Source of the DNA: Lathyrus oleraceus
Lineage: Eukaryota > Streptophyta > Magnoliopsida > Fabales > Fabaceae
NCBI RefSeq assembly: GCF_024323335.1
Contig: NC_066580.1
Span: forward strand, 257,214,977 to 257,278,976
Direction: 5' to 3'
Length of the DNA stretch: 64,000 nucleotides
The notes beneath the pieces are model-generated. The model saw nothing but the letters and a program-made list of their open reading frames with translations, ran no database searches and was not told where the DNA came from. Below are positions 10,781 through 24,142 of this stretch, one piece after another. A program made the position numbers and the translations under genes. Every line of letters begins with the position of its first letter. Position 1 is the stretch's first letter.

Positions 10781-11182
10781 ATTTTATCCTTGAAACAATG
10801 TTATAGTCCTCTGCTTCTACTACCAAATGCTTCAAACCCCGTCCCAAAAAGATGTACGAGTTGAAAGTTATTATCAAAACTGGACACGAAGGCGTTACCA
10901 AAAAGTTGTTGTTTGAAATTTACAACACGATTTTCATCTTCGCCAACCCTAAAAACGGCCATGAAATCATCACCAAAAATATTTTACCCATGAGATATAG
11001 TTATAACCCTCTGTTTCAGCTACCCAACGCTTCATACTCCATCATAAAAGATTTACGAGTTGAAAATAATGATCAAAACCGTGCACGAATGTGTTACTAA
11101 AAGGTTGATGCTTTTCTGAAATTTCCAGCATGATTTTCATCTTCTCTTACCCCAAAAACATCCATGAAATAATCACCATAAT
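10781..11182. repeat. Tandem duplication, period about 200 bp
   Basis: 10781-10980 and 10981-11182 are diverged direct copies: both start ATTTTA(T/C)CC, contain a match to TACGAGTTGAAA and end with CATGAAAT-ATCACCA. A third copy starts at 11183 but is not continued. Confidence 0.8.
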
Positions 11183-11898
11183 ATTTTATTGTTTTAAATA
11201 TAGTCATAATCATTATTTATATTCATATAATCTGGATCTATATACTATATCAATCCCTAAAAACTGCAAACTTCATCCATGGTGAACATACATGAACACT
11301 TTAGAACATAAATTTTATTCAACAAATATCAACATTCATCATCAATCCAAGAATAATTAAACCTTCCTCTACCCTTTCATTCATATCCCTATTATCGAAC
11401 AAAATTCCCACCATTACCTTGTAATTCCAGAAAAATCCAAGATTTTGGCTCTGACTTCTCTTCCCTAGAGCTCTCCTTAGGTTTTCCTTGTTTTTCTCTT
11501 CTCTTGCCTCTTTTTCTCTAATTCCAAAAGTTTCACCTCACTTCTCTCCTCATAAATTAAAAACCTAATTTTTATCTTTTTAATATACCACTAATGCCCA
11601 ACTTATTACTAACTTACATTACTTATTTTAATTCTCCATAATTCGCATTTTCCACTCCAAACTCATTATTTACTTTTATTTTATTATTTCATTTAAATAA
11701 TAACACTAAAACATTATTTTAATCAATTAAATAATTCTAAATAAATCTACCAACCTCTAATTACTCGTCAAACTCTCTACCTAAGGGTCACCCACCCTTG
11801 TTACCCTAACACATCTCAATTATCACACAAATAATAATTACACACATAAAATTATAATTAATTAATATAAATAATTTCTAGAAAAACAGGGTGTCACA

Positions 11899-13632
11899 CA
11901 TATCATCAAATTAATCAGTTAAGACCACTCTTATGATTCTAATGTAAATGCATTGACAACTCAAATAATCCTCTCTTTGGATTACATCACACCAAAATCA
12001 CAAAATGCGTATTATCAATCAATAATGCCACACAAACTTGCTAAAAATTCATCTCAATAGAATTATATTTCAAACAACACATAAATTTAATCAACTCATT
12101 GCACTAACGTAATGATCACAATAACTAATCATATAATGTTCCATAAACTACATCAAAATATAAATAGCATACAAGAACGTAGTTCCCCCCCTTGAACTAC
12201 CACCACCATAATAATAATTATGCATATACACATACAAGCATCATACAACTCAAATATTCATACACCATATAGAACTAAATATATACATACAAAACACTAT
12301 CTTTCGTTAATCACATAATAAAACCAAATAGCATTATCGATTTAATTATAAAAATTAAATAATTTTTCTAAATAAATTATTAGCACCCAACAACCCAATG
12401 TAATCATGCAATTAATTCATTTTAGAGTATATTAAATTATGTTTCTTGGCATCATTTAGAGTATATTACACCGACATTATTTTAATCCCACGACAACACA
12501 CCACATAAAACTCAACTCAACCGCAAGAAACACAACCACCGACATTACACCTTAATTAAAATAGTATATTAACATCATTAAATGCACATTCAGTCTCTTA
12601 AGGCATCACCACGAGATAGTACTACATGTTAGATATCCAACATTTTGAACCGCGTCTTGTTCTGAGTTTTGGAACTAAAGTTATAATATTTTTTGTTAGA
12701 CATAGAGGAAGTCATGAGGGTTGATGAACATCACTCAGAAATGGTTTTTTTCCCATGGCCAGTTTGTCACTAAGTTCCAGAATTTGTGGCTAAATATCCA
12801 AAATTTACTTTTTTGCGTTTTCCAGCAAAAAAGCCCTTCCAGACCTCAAATTTCAATTATGTAAAAAGCATCAATTTCATGAACAACGTAATGCCCTATT
12901 GGAAGTTAAGGACTTTTCTTCCCAACCTCTCATGTATAGGCCTTATTGAAAGTTATTCTCCCCCTTACCTTAGAATTCCAGCAAGCAAGCTCTTCTCCAA
13001 TGGTTTTCCTCTGCTCTTCTAACTCTAGGGTTTTCCTCTTTCCTCTTTCTCAAGTTCTCTAAGAATTGGATAAAACCTAATTCTTTCTCATCTTTTAGAA
13101 TATATACTTAGAGTTTTCTACACAAATCTTTTTAATTATCTAATTAGCCATCAACACTTTTAATTCATACTATCACCCCAAACTCATATTTTTCTAATTT
13201 GATTGTTAAACTCGTATTAATAATAAATTTCATTTTCCATCTAATCTCCTATTTAAAAATAACACTTAATTCTCCATTTAGGTGTTTCCTTTACTACCCC
13301 TAACTTTTTCTTCTAAATATTCCCATTGCCTCTTATGTCTCTACTAACTCCTATTTTCTCTATTAAATAATTAATTAAATAATTTCTGATATAAACCCAT
13401 AAATTTCTATTTGTATTTATTTCTAATATTAATTAAAAATACTAATATTCTAGTTATTTTCTAATTATTCTACCAATCTCATATATATTCTCACCACACC
13501 CTACAATTACAATTACACCGCAACAACACATATAATTGCCAAATTTCTTTTAAAGACACGCCAAACACCAAATAATTAAATAAAAACCTAAATAATTCAA
13601 TTAAATTAATTAATCGAATTTGGGGTGTTACA
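11899..13632 (-). repeat. Array LTR, partial (5' portion)
   Basis: Starts abruptly in mid-LTR directly after the chromovirus LTR end (CATATCATCAAATTAAT, found inside the full array LTRs, for example at 16468) and ends in GGGGTGTTACA at 13632. It is therefore the left-truncated member of the array. It contains the conserved array sentence around GTTAGACATAGAGGAAGTCATGAGGGTTGA. Not coding. Confidence 0.75.
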
Positions 13633-14223
13633 ACTCTCTGCCACTTAAAATGATTTTGCCCTCAAATATTTCTTAAGAAACAGAGTCGGATATGACTCAC
13701 TCATCTGACCCTCAAGCTTCCAAACCACACATGTACCCTTACATTATCATCACACTGAACCAACTTCCCACACCTAAAACATCTTAGAGAAGCACAAGCT
13801 TCTCCCCCGATTGTTTCAAACCCATTCCTGTAAATAAGTGGTTAGAAAACCAAACGAGTATCGATAGTGTTTTCATACACAAGTCGTATACAAGGGAAAA
13901 TACATATTATAACAAACCATACATATTTGTCCTTGAAATTTTCTTAAGCAATAGAGTCGGATATGAATCTCTCGTTTGGCCCTCATGCTTCCAAACCATA
14001 CATGTACCTTTATAGTAGAAACACACTGAACCAACTCCCCACACCTGAAATATATTAGAGAAGCATAAACCTCTCCCCCACTTGTTTCAAACCCATTCCT
14101 AAAAACCAATGGTTAGAAAAAGAAATGAGTATCGATAGTGTTTTCACTCACATGTCGCATACAAGGGAACAAACACATCATAACAACCTTGCCAGACGAA
14201 TCGACCTACTCTGATACCACTAA
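13633..14223 (-). mobile_element. Mini-element internal region with zinc-knuckle/chromodomain relics, duplicated
   Basis: Left edge is the polypurine tract (minus: AAGTGGCAGAGAGT before TGTAACACC), right edge the primer site TGGTATCAGAG near 14218-14208. In between only about 590 bp remain, in two direct copies of about 290 bp (13651-13918 and 13932-14208). The second copy has a 78-codon frame (13873-14109) reading GGEVYASLIYFRCGELVQCVST, a damaged CCHC zinc knuckle, followed at once by KVHVWFGSMRAK, whose DNA aligns with the chromodomain tail at 5778-5900. All of protease, RT, RNase H and integrase is thus deleted. Confidence 0.7.
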
Positions 14224-15210
14224 TGGAACACCCTAATTCCCCAAGACATAATTATAATTAAATTAGGGATTTTTCATAAAGTTTTCACATAGAATGTTAC
14301 ACCTCTCAAAACACATGCACCTGTTGATCATGTAACACTTAATTTAAATAAGTATGCAACACAATATTTTAATGCACACAATTGTACTTAAGATGTTTAC
14401 ACAACATCAATTCATCTGATTTATACTTGGCATGTTTACATGACATTCCACTCATCTAATATCATGGCAGCGAAATCATAAAAAACACACCCAAATTTAA
14501 ATCCCACAATAAAACTTCATATTGTAATTAAAAGCATCGACTTATAAGTCTTCTCCAAATGCTCATCTCACAAAAACATAAACATATGAGAGCATACATT
14601 GTCTCTTAGAAAATCTCAACAAAAACAAAGAAAATCGCTTCCCAATGTTGCATATCAGAGCATAACCAAAACTAAAACAACAAAACTAAAGGTAATTTCT
14701 CTAGGAGCTAGCCTCCACTCACAGTAGTGTCTCTACTCTTGAGTATTTGCACGATACCCATATAAAGGAAACATTCAAATAGAATGGGTGGGAAATGATA
14801 AATAATAATAACAACAATATACTACAAGGTAGAATTCAATACAATATCTCTACACAATTTAATTCACATTCTATCTCATCATAATCTCATATTCCGACTC
14901 ATCAATCAATCACAAATCAATAATTATACATATAATTCATTATGCAATGCAACTTAACTATGCAACTCTATACATATGAATGTGGTACCAACTCAATATT
15001 TGGTTCTCTCTAGAACCAGGTACCCTCTTCTGAAACCATGAGCACTACTTTTAGGCTCCAAGCCCCCTCTTATGAGTTTGGGATAAGCCATTAGTCCCCT
15101 CTTCTGAACTACCAGACAATCCTTCTTTTAAAGACACACCAAACACCAAATAATTAAATAAAAATCTAAATAATTCAATTAAATTAATTAATCGAATTTG
15201 GGGTGTTATA
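14224..15210 (-). repeat. Array LTR, short form (987 bp)
   Basis: Runs from TGGAACACCC beside the primer site to GGGGTGTTATA before the polypurine tract. Compared with full array LTRs it lacks about 1.7 kb: at about 15121 the block after the paired ACCAGACA... sequence is joined directly to CTTCTTTTAAAGACAC, the far right end of the LTR. Four short-form LTRs share this break. Confidence 0.8.
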
Positions 15211-15530
15211 ACTCTCTGCCACTTAAAAAGATTTTTCCCTCGAAAATTTCTTAAGAAACAGAGTCAGATATGACTCACTCATCTGGCCCTCAAGCTTCCA
15301 AACCGCACATGTACCCTTACAATAGCATCACACTGAACCAACTCCCAACACCTAAAACATCTTAGAGAAGCACAAGCTTCTTCCCCGCTTATTTTAAACC
15401 CATTCCTGTAAACAAGTGATTATAAAAACAAACGAGTATCAATAGTGTTTTCATACACAAATCGTATACAAGGGAAAATACATATTACAACAACCTAGTC
15501 GGACTGACTGATCTACTATGATACCACTAA
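15211..15530 (-). mobile_element. Mini-element internal region (320 bp)
   Basis: Single copy of the zinc-knuckle/chromodomain-tail relic between polypurine tract (ACTCTCTGCCACTTAAA on plus) and a decayed primer site near 15519-15526 (ATGATACCA). No open frame of significance. Confidence 0.75.
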
Positions 15531-18195
15531 TTTAACATCCTAACTCCCTAACACATAATTATAATTAAATAAGATATTTTTAACAACATTTTCACATATG
15601 ATGCTACACCTCTCAAAACACAAACACATGTTGATCATGTAACACTTAATTGAAATAAAAATGCAACACAATATTTTAATGCACACAAATACACTTATGA
15701 TGTTTACACGACTTCAATTCATCTGTATGTACTTGGGATGTTTACACGACATTCGACTCATATGATATCTTGGTAGTAGAATCGTAAATAACACACACAC
15801 ACACACACACCAATATAAATCCCATAATAAAATTTCATATTATAATTAAAAGCATCAACTCGTGAGTCTTCTCCAAATGCTCATCACATCAAAACTTAAA
15901 CATACGAGAGCATACATTGTGTCTCAGAAAATCTAAATCTAAAACAAACAAAATCGCTTCCCAAGGTTGCATATCAGAGGATAAACAAATCTAAGATAAA
16001 AAAAATAAAGAAAATAGCTCTAGGAGCTTCCACTCATAACAATATCTCTACTCTTGAGTATTTGCATGATGCCCATATAAAGGTAACATTCAAACAGAAA
16101 AGGTGAGAAATAACCAACAATAATAACATGCATATACTGCAAGGTAGGATAACAATACATCACCTCTACACAATTTCATTCACAAGATATCGCATCACAA
16201 TCTCACACCCAAACTCATCAATCAATCATAACTCAATAATTATGCATATAACTCATTATGAAAAACAACTCAACTATGCAACTCTATGCATATGCATGTG
16301 GTACCCACTCAATATTCAGTTCTCTCTAGAATCGTGTCCTGTCTTTTGAACCCATGAGCCACATCTTCTAAACCCATGAGCCCCCTCTTATTAGCTTTGG
16401 ACAAACCACTAGTCCCTTATTCTGAACTAGAAAACATGTCTCTTGATACAACTCTTAAAATGCGTGATCATATCATCAAATCAATGAGTTAAGACCCCTC
16501 TTATGAACCTAACATAAATCCATTGACGACTCAAGTCATCCCTCACTAGATTACATCACACCAAAATCATAAATTGCACATTATCCATCAATAATACAAT
16601 ACAAACAGGCTAAAAATTCTTCTCAGCAAAATTATATTTCAAACAACACATCAATTTAATCAACTCATTGTGCAAGCATAATTATCACAAGAATGAATCA
16701 TAGAATGTTCCATAAACAGCACCAAAACAAATATACATGCAACAATATAGTTTCCTCTTCGAACTACCACCACCACAACAACAATTATGCATATTCACAT
16801 ACAAGCATCACACAACTCAAATATTCATAAAGCAGATACAACTAAGCTTATGCATACATAACATCATCTTTCGTTAATCACATAACATCACCAAATAACA
16901 TTATCGATTTAATTTTAAGAATTAAATAATTTTTCAAAATGAATAATTAACACCCAATAACCCAATGTAATCATGTAATTAATTAATTTAAGTCACCCAA
17001 AACATACCTAATAATAGTTAACATGAATCGCATGACAACACAACACATAAAACTCAACACACTAACAAGAAACACAACCACCGACATTACACATTAAGGA
17101 AAATAGTAACTTCACATCGTTAAGTGCACATATAGCCTGTTAAGTTATCACCGTGATATTGTACTATGTGTTAGCTTTCGAACACTTCAAAACACGTATC
17201 ATCCTGAGTTATGAAACTCAAGTTATAATATTTTTTGTTAGGCATAGCGGAAGTCATGAGGGTTGACGGACGTCATCCATAACTGAGTTCCAGAATCCGT
17301 GGGTAAATACCCAAACTTTAGATTTCTGTGTTTTACACCATAAAAGCCTTTCCAGACCTCCGATTTCGATTCGGTAAAAAGTCTCGATTTTAAAATTTAG
17401 CGTACTACAATTATCTTATAATTAAAACAACACTTTAAGACATATAATTCTCAATTTTCACCAAAACATATTAACCCCCAAGCTTCAAACCTTCGACAAT
17501 GAAGGAAAATAGTAACAATTTAAAAACAGTAATCTCATACCAAATTATACATGAAACCACACATCAATTCAACCAATCAACATCATAATATCATAGAAAC
17601 TCAAAATTGCATGAACAACCAAATGCCCTATTAGAGGTTAAGGACTCCTTTACCCTATCTCTCATGCATAAGCCTTTTTGAAAGCTATTCTCCCCCTTAC
17701 CTTATAATTCCAGCCAAAAAGCTCTTCTCCAATGGGTTTCCTCTCGTCTTCTAGCTCTAGGATTTTCTACGCAATTCTTTTTAATTACCTAATTGGCCCT
17801 CAACACGTTTAATTCATTCTACCACCCCAAACTCACATTATTATATTTTTCTAATTTAATTATTAAACTCGTATTAGTAATAATTTTAATTTTCCACCTA
17901 ATCTCCTATTTTAAAATAAAACTTAATTCTTCATTTAGGTATTTTCTTTAGTACCCTCAATATATTCTCCTACATATCCTCTTTGCCCCTTTACGACAAA
18001 TTTGTATTTTTATTTATTTCTAGTACTCTAGTTATTTTCTAATTATTCTACCAAAATCATATATTCTTACCATACCCTACCAATAACAACACATATAATC
18101 ACCAAATTTCTTTTAAAGGCACATGAAACACAAAATTATTAAATAAAAATCTATATAATTCAATTAAATTAATTAATCAAATTTGGGGTGTCACA
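15531..18195 (-). repeat. Array LTR, full form (about 2.67 kb)
   Basis: From TTTAACATCC (a mutated TGTAACATCC) to GGGGTGTCACA. Contains the conserved segments of the family: the AC tract at 15790-15811, the ATTAGACCCCT-like block near 16490, and GGCATAGCGGAAGTCATGAG near 17242. No gene; the 73-codon frame at 16128 is not conserved in other units. Confidence 0.8.
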
Positions 18196-18255
18196 ACTCT
18201 CCCCCACTTAAAAAAAATCCTTTGAAAGTTTCTTAAGCAACTAAATCAGATATGT
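18196..18255 (-). mobile_element. Internal-region stub (about 60 bp)
   Basis: Polypurine tract (plus: ACTCTCCCCCACTTAAA) plus some 40 bp of the internal region, cut at CAGATATG and fused to the interior of an LTR (TAACAATTAATTTAAATAA). The same stub and join occur at 34607, 38602-38662 and 42700-42757. Confidence 0.75.
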
Positions 18256-20125
18256 AACAATTAATTTAAATAAACATGCAACACAATATTTTAATGCACA
18301 CAATTTCACTTAGGATGTTTACACGACAACAATTCATCAGATATGTACTTAGGATGTTTAACGACATTCAACTCATCTGATATCATGGCAGCGGAATCAT
18401 AAATAACACACACACACACACACTCCAATTTATATCCCTTAATAAAAGTTCATATTATAATTAAAAGTATTGCCTCATATGTCTTCTCGAAATGCTCATC
18501 ACACCAAAAGATAAACATATGAGAGAATACATTGTCTCTCAGAAAATCTCAACATAAAACAAAGAAAACCACTTCCCAACATTGCATATTAGAGCATAAC
18601 CAAAACTAAAATAACAAAACTAAAGGAAATAGCTCAAGGAGCTAGATTCCACGCACAATAATGTCTCTACTCTTGAGTATCTGCATGATGCCCATCTAAA
18701 GGCAACATTTAAACATAAGGTGTGAGAAATAACAAACAATAATAACAGACATATACTACAAGGTAGCATAACAATACATCACTTCTATAGAATTTCATTC
18801 ACAATATATCTCATCATAATATCACACCCAAACTCATCGATCAATCACAACTCAATAATTATGCATATAACTCATTATGCAATGCAACTCAACTATGCAA
18901 CTCTATGCATATGGATGTGGTACCAACTTAATATTTAGTTCTCTCTAGAACATGGTTCCCTCTTCTAAATCCATGAGCCCCATCTTCTGAAACCTCAAAC
19001 CCCTCTTGTGAGCTTGGAATAAGCCATTAGTTCTCCTTCGAAACTAGAAGACATGCCTATAAACATAACCCTAATGATGTATGATCATATCATTAAATAA
19101 ATGAGTTAAGAGCCCTCTTTAGATCCTAACATAAATGCATTGACGGCTCGAGTTAACAACACCAAATAGCATCATCAATTTAATTATATAAATTAAATAA
19201 TTTTTCTATATCAACAATTAACACCCAACAACCCAATATAATAATATAATTAATTAATTTAGGTCACCTAAAACATGCCCAACAACAGTTAACATGAATC
19301 GTATGACAACACAACACGTAAAACTCGACTCAGCAATAAGAAACACAGCCACCGACATTATACATTAAGTAAAATAGTATATTCACATCATTAAGTGCAT
19401 ATTCAGCTTGTTAAGTTATCACCATGATATAGTACTACGTGTTTTCTTTCCAACACTTTGAACCGCATATCGTTCAGAGTTACGAAACTCAAGTTATGAC
19501 ACTTTTCATTAGGCATAACGGAAGTCATGAGGATTGACGGACGTCACCCAGAGCTGTATTTTTTCCCATGTCCAGTTCGTAACTAAGTTCTAGCATCTGT
19601 TGGCAAAATGCCCAGAATTTATTTTTTTGTGTTTTCCACCATAGAAGCCCTTCTAGACCTCCGGTTTTGATTTTGTAAAAAGCCTCAATTTTAGAATTCA
19701 ACATACGACAAATATCTAATGATTAAAACAAAAATTTAAGACATATAATTCTCAATTTTCTCGAAAACATATTAACCCCAATTATTCAAACCTTCGACAA
19801 TAGTAGATAATATTAACAATTTCAAAACAGTAATCACATACCAAATTCTTTACGAAAATACACATCAATTCAGCCAATCAACATCAGAATATCATAGAAA
19901 CTTAAAATTTCATGAACAACCTAATACCCTATTAGAGGTAAAGGACTCCTCTGTCCTATGCCTCATGCATAAGCCTTATTGAAAGCTATTCCACCATTTA
20001 CCTTAAAATTCCAGCAAACAAGCTCTTCTCCAATGGTTCTCCCTCACCTTTTAGAAGATATACTTAGAGTTCTCTTCTTGCCTCTTTCTAGACAATTCTT
20101 TTTAATTACCTAATTAACCCTCAAG
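18256..20125 (-). repeat. Array LTR, both ends missing
   Basis: Begins inside the LTR at the stub join and stops at about 20125 (ACCTAATTAACCCTCAA), where internal sequence GTGAAAACACTAAAAACCAA follows without the usual LTR terminus. About 1.87 kb. Holds the AC tract at 18405-18422. Confidence 0.7.
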
Positions 20126-20258
20126 TGAAAACACTAAAAACCAATGGTTAGAAAAACTAATGAGTATCAATAGTGTTTTCACACACATGTCGCATACAAG
20201 GGAACAAACACAACATAACAACCTGACCGGACGGATCGACCTACTTTGATACCACTAA
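20126..20258 (-). mobile_element. Mini-element internal region, left half missing
   Basis: About 130 bp next to the primer site (plus: TTTGATACCAC near 20246-20254). The polypurine tract and the zinc-knuckle half are absent because the LTR to the left joins directly. Confidence 0.7.
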
Positions 20259-21246
20259 TGTAACACCCAAATTCCCCAACACATGATTATAATTAAATAC
20301 GAGATTTTTCACTACATTTTCACATAGAATATTACACCTCTCAAAACACACGCACTTGCTGATCATGTACCACTTAATTTATATAAGTATGCAACACAAT
20401 ATTTTAATGCACACAAAAGTACCTAGGATGTTTACACGACATCAATTCATCTGATTTGTACTTGGCATGATTACATGACATTCCACTCATCTTATATCAT
20501 GGTAGCGAAATTATAAAAAACACATACCAATTTAAATCCCATGATAAAACTTCATATTGTAATTAAAAGCATCGACTCGTAAGTCTTCTCCAAATGCTCA
20601 TCACACCAAAACATAAACATATCATAACATACATTGTCTCTCATGAAATCTCAACAAAAAACAAAGAAACCCGCTTCCCAGCATTGCATATTAGAGCATA
20701 ACCAAAACTAAAATAACAAAACTAAAGGAAATAACTCCAGAGGTAGATTCCACGCACAACAATGTTTGTAATCTTGAGTATCTACATGATGTCCATCTAA
20801 AGGCAACATTTGAACATAAGGTGTGAGAAATAACAAACAATAATAACAGGCATATACTGCAAGGTAGGATAACAATACAACACCTCTACAAAATTTAATT
20901 CACATTCTATCTCATCATAATCTCATATTTTGACTCATCAATCAATCACAACTCAACAATTATACACATAATTCATTATTCGATGCAACTCAACTATGCA
21001 ACTCTATGCATATGCATATGGTAACAAGTCAATATTTGGTTCTCTCTAGAACCAGTTACCCTCCTCTGAACCCATGAACCTTACTTCTGAGCCCCAAACC
21101 ACTTCTTATGAGTTTGGAACAAGCCATTAGTCCCCTCTTCTGAATTGGAAGACATGCCTTCTTTTAAAGACACGTCAAACACCAAATAATTAAATAAAAA
21201 TATAAATAATTAAATTAAATTAATTAATTGAGTTTGGGGTGTTAAA
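20259..21246 (-). repeat. Array LTR, short form (988 bp)
   Basis: From TGTAACACCC to GGGGTGTTAAA. Same internal deletion as the copy at 14224-15210 (join near 21157, GACATGCCTTCTTTTAAAG). Confidence 0.8.
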
Positions 21247-21564
21247 ACTCTCTCCCACTTAAAAAGATTTTTCCCTCGAAGATTTCTTAAGAAATAGAGT
21301 CAGATATGACTCACTCATCTAACCCTCAAGCTTCTAGACCAAACATGTACCCTTACAATAACATCACACTGAACCAACTCCCCACACCTAAAACATCTTA
21401 GAGAAGCACAAGCTTCTCCCTCGCATGTTTCAAACACATTCCTGTAAACAAGTGGTTAGAAAAAAACGAGTATCGATAATGTTTTCATACACAAGCCGTA
21501 TACAAGGGAAGGTACATGTCATAACAACCTTACCGGACGGAACGACCTACTCTAATACCACTAT
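21247..21564 (-). mobile_element. Mini-element internal region (318 bp)
   Basis: Polypurine tract (plus ACTCTCTCCCACTTAAA), zinc-knuckle/chromodomain relic and primer site (mutated, CTAATACCA at 21552-21560). Confidence 0.75.
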
Positions 21565-22370
21565 TGCAACATCCTAACTCCCCAACACATGATTATAATT
21601 AAATAAGATATTTTTAACAACATTTTCACATAGGATGCTACACCTCTCAAAACACACACACATGTTGATCATGTAACACTTAATTTAAATGAAAATGCAA
21701 CATAATATTTTAATGCACACAAATGCAATTATGATGTTTACATGACATCAATTCATCTGATATGTACTTGGGATGTTTACATGACATTCAAAAGATCTAA
21801 TATCATGGAAGAAAAATCGTAAGTAACACACACACCAATTTAAAATCCATAAGAAAGTTTCATATTATAATTAAAAGCATCAACTCGTAAGTCTTCTCCA
21901 AATGCAAATCACATCAAAACATAAACAGACAAGAGCATACATTGTGTCTCAGAAAATCTCAACATAAAACAAAGAAAATTGCTTCCCAAGGTTGCACATA
22001 AGGGGATAACCAAAGCTAAAATAACAAAACTACAGGAGCTAGCTTCCACTCATAACAATATGTCTACTCTGGAGTATATGCATGATGCCCATATAAAGAC
22101 AACATTGAAGCAGAAAGGGTGAGAAATAACCAACAATAATAACAGGCATATACTGTAAGGTAGGATAACAATACATCACTTCTATAGAATTTCATTCACA
22201 ATATATCTCATCATAATATCACACCCAAACTCATCGATCAATCACAACTCAACAATTATGCATATAACTCATTATGCAATGCAACTCAACTATGAACTTT
22301 ATGCATATGCATATGGTACCAACTCAATTTTAAGTTCTCTCTAGAATTATGTCCTCTCTTATGAACCCAT
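21565..22370 (-). repeat. Array LTR, left part (split by the Sirevirus)
   Basis: Starts TGCAACATCC and is interrupted after CCCAT at 22366-22370. It resumes at 32911. Undisturbed copies of the break region are seen at 36651-36670 and 40738-40756. Confidence 0.85.
22366..22370. repeat. Target-site duplication CCCAT (left)
   Basis: Same five bases as 32911-32915, directly outside the Sirevirus LTR termini TG...CA. Confidence 0.9.
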
Positions 22371-23455
22371 TGAAGGTGAGAAAAACAAGAAAGGGGGGGT
22401 TTGAATTGTTTGAAAAATAAGCGCTTTTGCAAAATGAAATCACACAATGATTTTATACTGGTTCGCTTATAACACAAAGCTACTCCAGTCCACCCGGCCA
22501 AGGTGATTTCGCCTTCAACAAGGACTTAATCCACTAATCTTGAAAGATTACAAACAACCCCTAAGAGAGAAGAAAATCTCTTAGTCCTCTCAAGTCTACA
22601 GACTGCAAAGAGTCACTTGAGGAAATCAAATAAAAATTAGATACAAGATGTGTAATCTAGAGTGCTTCTAAGAAAGCAAATATTACAAACTTAAGAACAA
22701 ATTTTTTCACTTGATAAGCAAAAGCTTAGTGAAAATCTTTGAAGAACAAAGATGTTTTTCTTGAGCGTGATATGATTTCAGTATAGTTTTGGCTAGTGAT
22801 TTCTTCGTGTATACTGAATGAGATTTCTTCTCTTATTTATAGGAGTTGAAGTAGAGTTGAAGTGGCGTTGAATCTGTTGGATATTGAGATGTAGTTACGC
22901 CATTCCATTAATAGCTTCTGCAGTAGACTTTTTCACTTAGAAGTGACTACTTACCACAATTAGTATCTTCTCTCTTGGAAGTGGAGATTAACGTCTCTTT
23001 CTAATTGAGGAAATCCATTTGCAGAACTTTAACTTGGCTTAAACGTTACTTCATCATGATTAACAATTCTGATTAAAGTCTTCGTGTATCTGGAGAAACT
23101 TGCTTCTGATGTTATTTCTTGAATGTTCAGATGGCGCTGATAACTTCAGAGTTTGCAGAAGGCATATGTTCAGAGTCAGAGCTTCTAGACTTTACTTCAT
23201 ATTCAGATGCTTCTGATACTTGCAGTTTTGTCCAGAGTCAGAGCTTCTTAAAACGAGATTTCTCTTTAGATGCTTCTGATACTTGAGATTTTGCATCTGA
23301 TCTTGTTTTGCATCTGATGACATCATCAGATTTATTTCTTCTTTCTTTAGAACCCTGCACACTTAGAAACTTTTCGTTAGGGTGCCATTTTTGGTTTCAT
23401 CCTTTGTTATCATCAAAATCATGGAATCTGTTGTAGAACAATTTTTGTTCTTACA
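22371..23455 (-). repeat. Sirevirus 3' LTR
   Basis: 1085 bp, TGAAGGTGAG...GTTCTTACA as read on plus. Includes a G7 run at 22393, a TATA-like motif at 22834-22841 (minus TATAAATA), the inverted motif CACTTAGAAGTG at 22934-22945 and two direct 62-bp repeats at 23168-23229 and 23230-23292. The 71-codon frame at 22286-22501 crosses the LTR edge and is not a gene. Confidence 0.95.
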
Positions 23456-23456
23456 A

Positions 23457-23469
23457 TCTCCCCCTTTTT
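23457..23469 (-). promoter_or_regulatory. Polypurine tract adjoining the 3' LTR
   Basis: Minus strand AAAAAGGGGGAGA, one base from the LTR start. Expected primer for plus-strand DNA synthesis. Confidence 0.9.
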
Positions 23470-24142
23470 GATGATGACAAAACAAATAAAATTATCAGAT
23501 GAAACATGAAAAATATTAGATCAGATAGACAAAAGCTCCCCCTGAGTTAGTACTAGGGAGTTCAGAAATTCTTACCAGAGCTTTCCAAGCAATAAGATTT
23601 CTGAAAACTTTCTGCAATTTCTTAATTTTAATGTTAGAGTTATTTAATCAGAGCTATTATTTAATCAGAGCTAATTATATCAGAACTATTTCTATAATTG
23701 TTGCAGAATGCTTAAGGTTTTAGACATAATTTTCATCAGAGCTATTTAATAATTTCTCCCCCTTTTTGGCATAATCAAAAAGGCATAAAACATAAAAAGA
23801 ATAATAGAGAGAAAAACACTTCATTAAACAAAAGCACAAAGGCAAGCAGCAGTCAAAACATCAGATTCAAGAGAATATCAGAGCTAAAAAAGAAAAGACA
23901 GAAGCAAAAACACTAGGCAACCAAAAATAAATCCTAAGTGCCTAAGGGTTTGGAGGAGGAGGAAGTCTCTGTAGTAGCATAGCAAACATATTCTGGAGGT
24001 TTTCATTTAGAGCGTCTTGCTTGTCCATCCTTGCCCGGAGCTCACTCTGATCTTGCTTGATCTCTTTCTGATCTTGCTTGATCTCCTTCAGAGTGTTAAG
24101 AATCAGAGGGATCGCAGAGGAAGACTCCCCCTGAATCAGAGC
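23470..24142 (-). other. Sirevirus 3' non-coding region with extra polypurine tracts
   Basis: Between the third ORF and the LTR. Contains three more purine tracts: 23535-23545 (plus GCTCCCCCTGA), 23755-23767 (plus TCTCCCCCTTTTT, a copy of the terminal tract) and 24124-24134 (plus ACTCCCCCTGA). Multiple polypurine tracts are a described trait of Sireviruses. Also several ATCAGAGCTA-type repeats at about 23630-23750. Confidence 0.8.

Larger units (their letters stand above)
9592..11898 (-). repeat. Chromovirus 5' LTR (about 2.3 kb)
   Basis: Bounded by TGTAACATCC at 9592, next to the primer site, and GGTGTCACA at 11898. Its right 600 bp match the truncated 3' LTR at 5186-5777. A stretch at about 10280-10400 (GGTACCAA...TTTGGTTCT, followed by spaced polypyrimidine blocks) also matches the LTRs of the array, so array and element belong to related subfamilies. 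Two internal tandem duplications are listed separately. Open frames within it are not genes. Confidence 0.8.
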
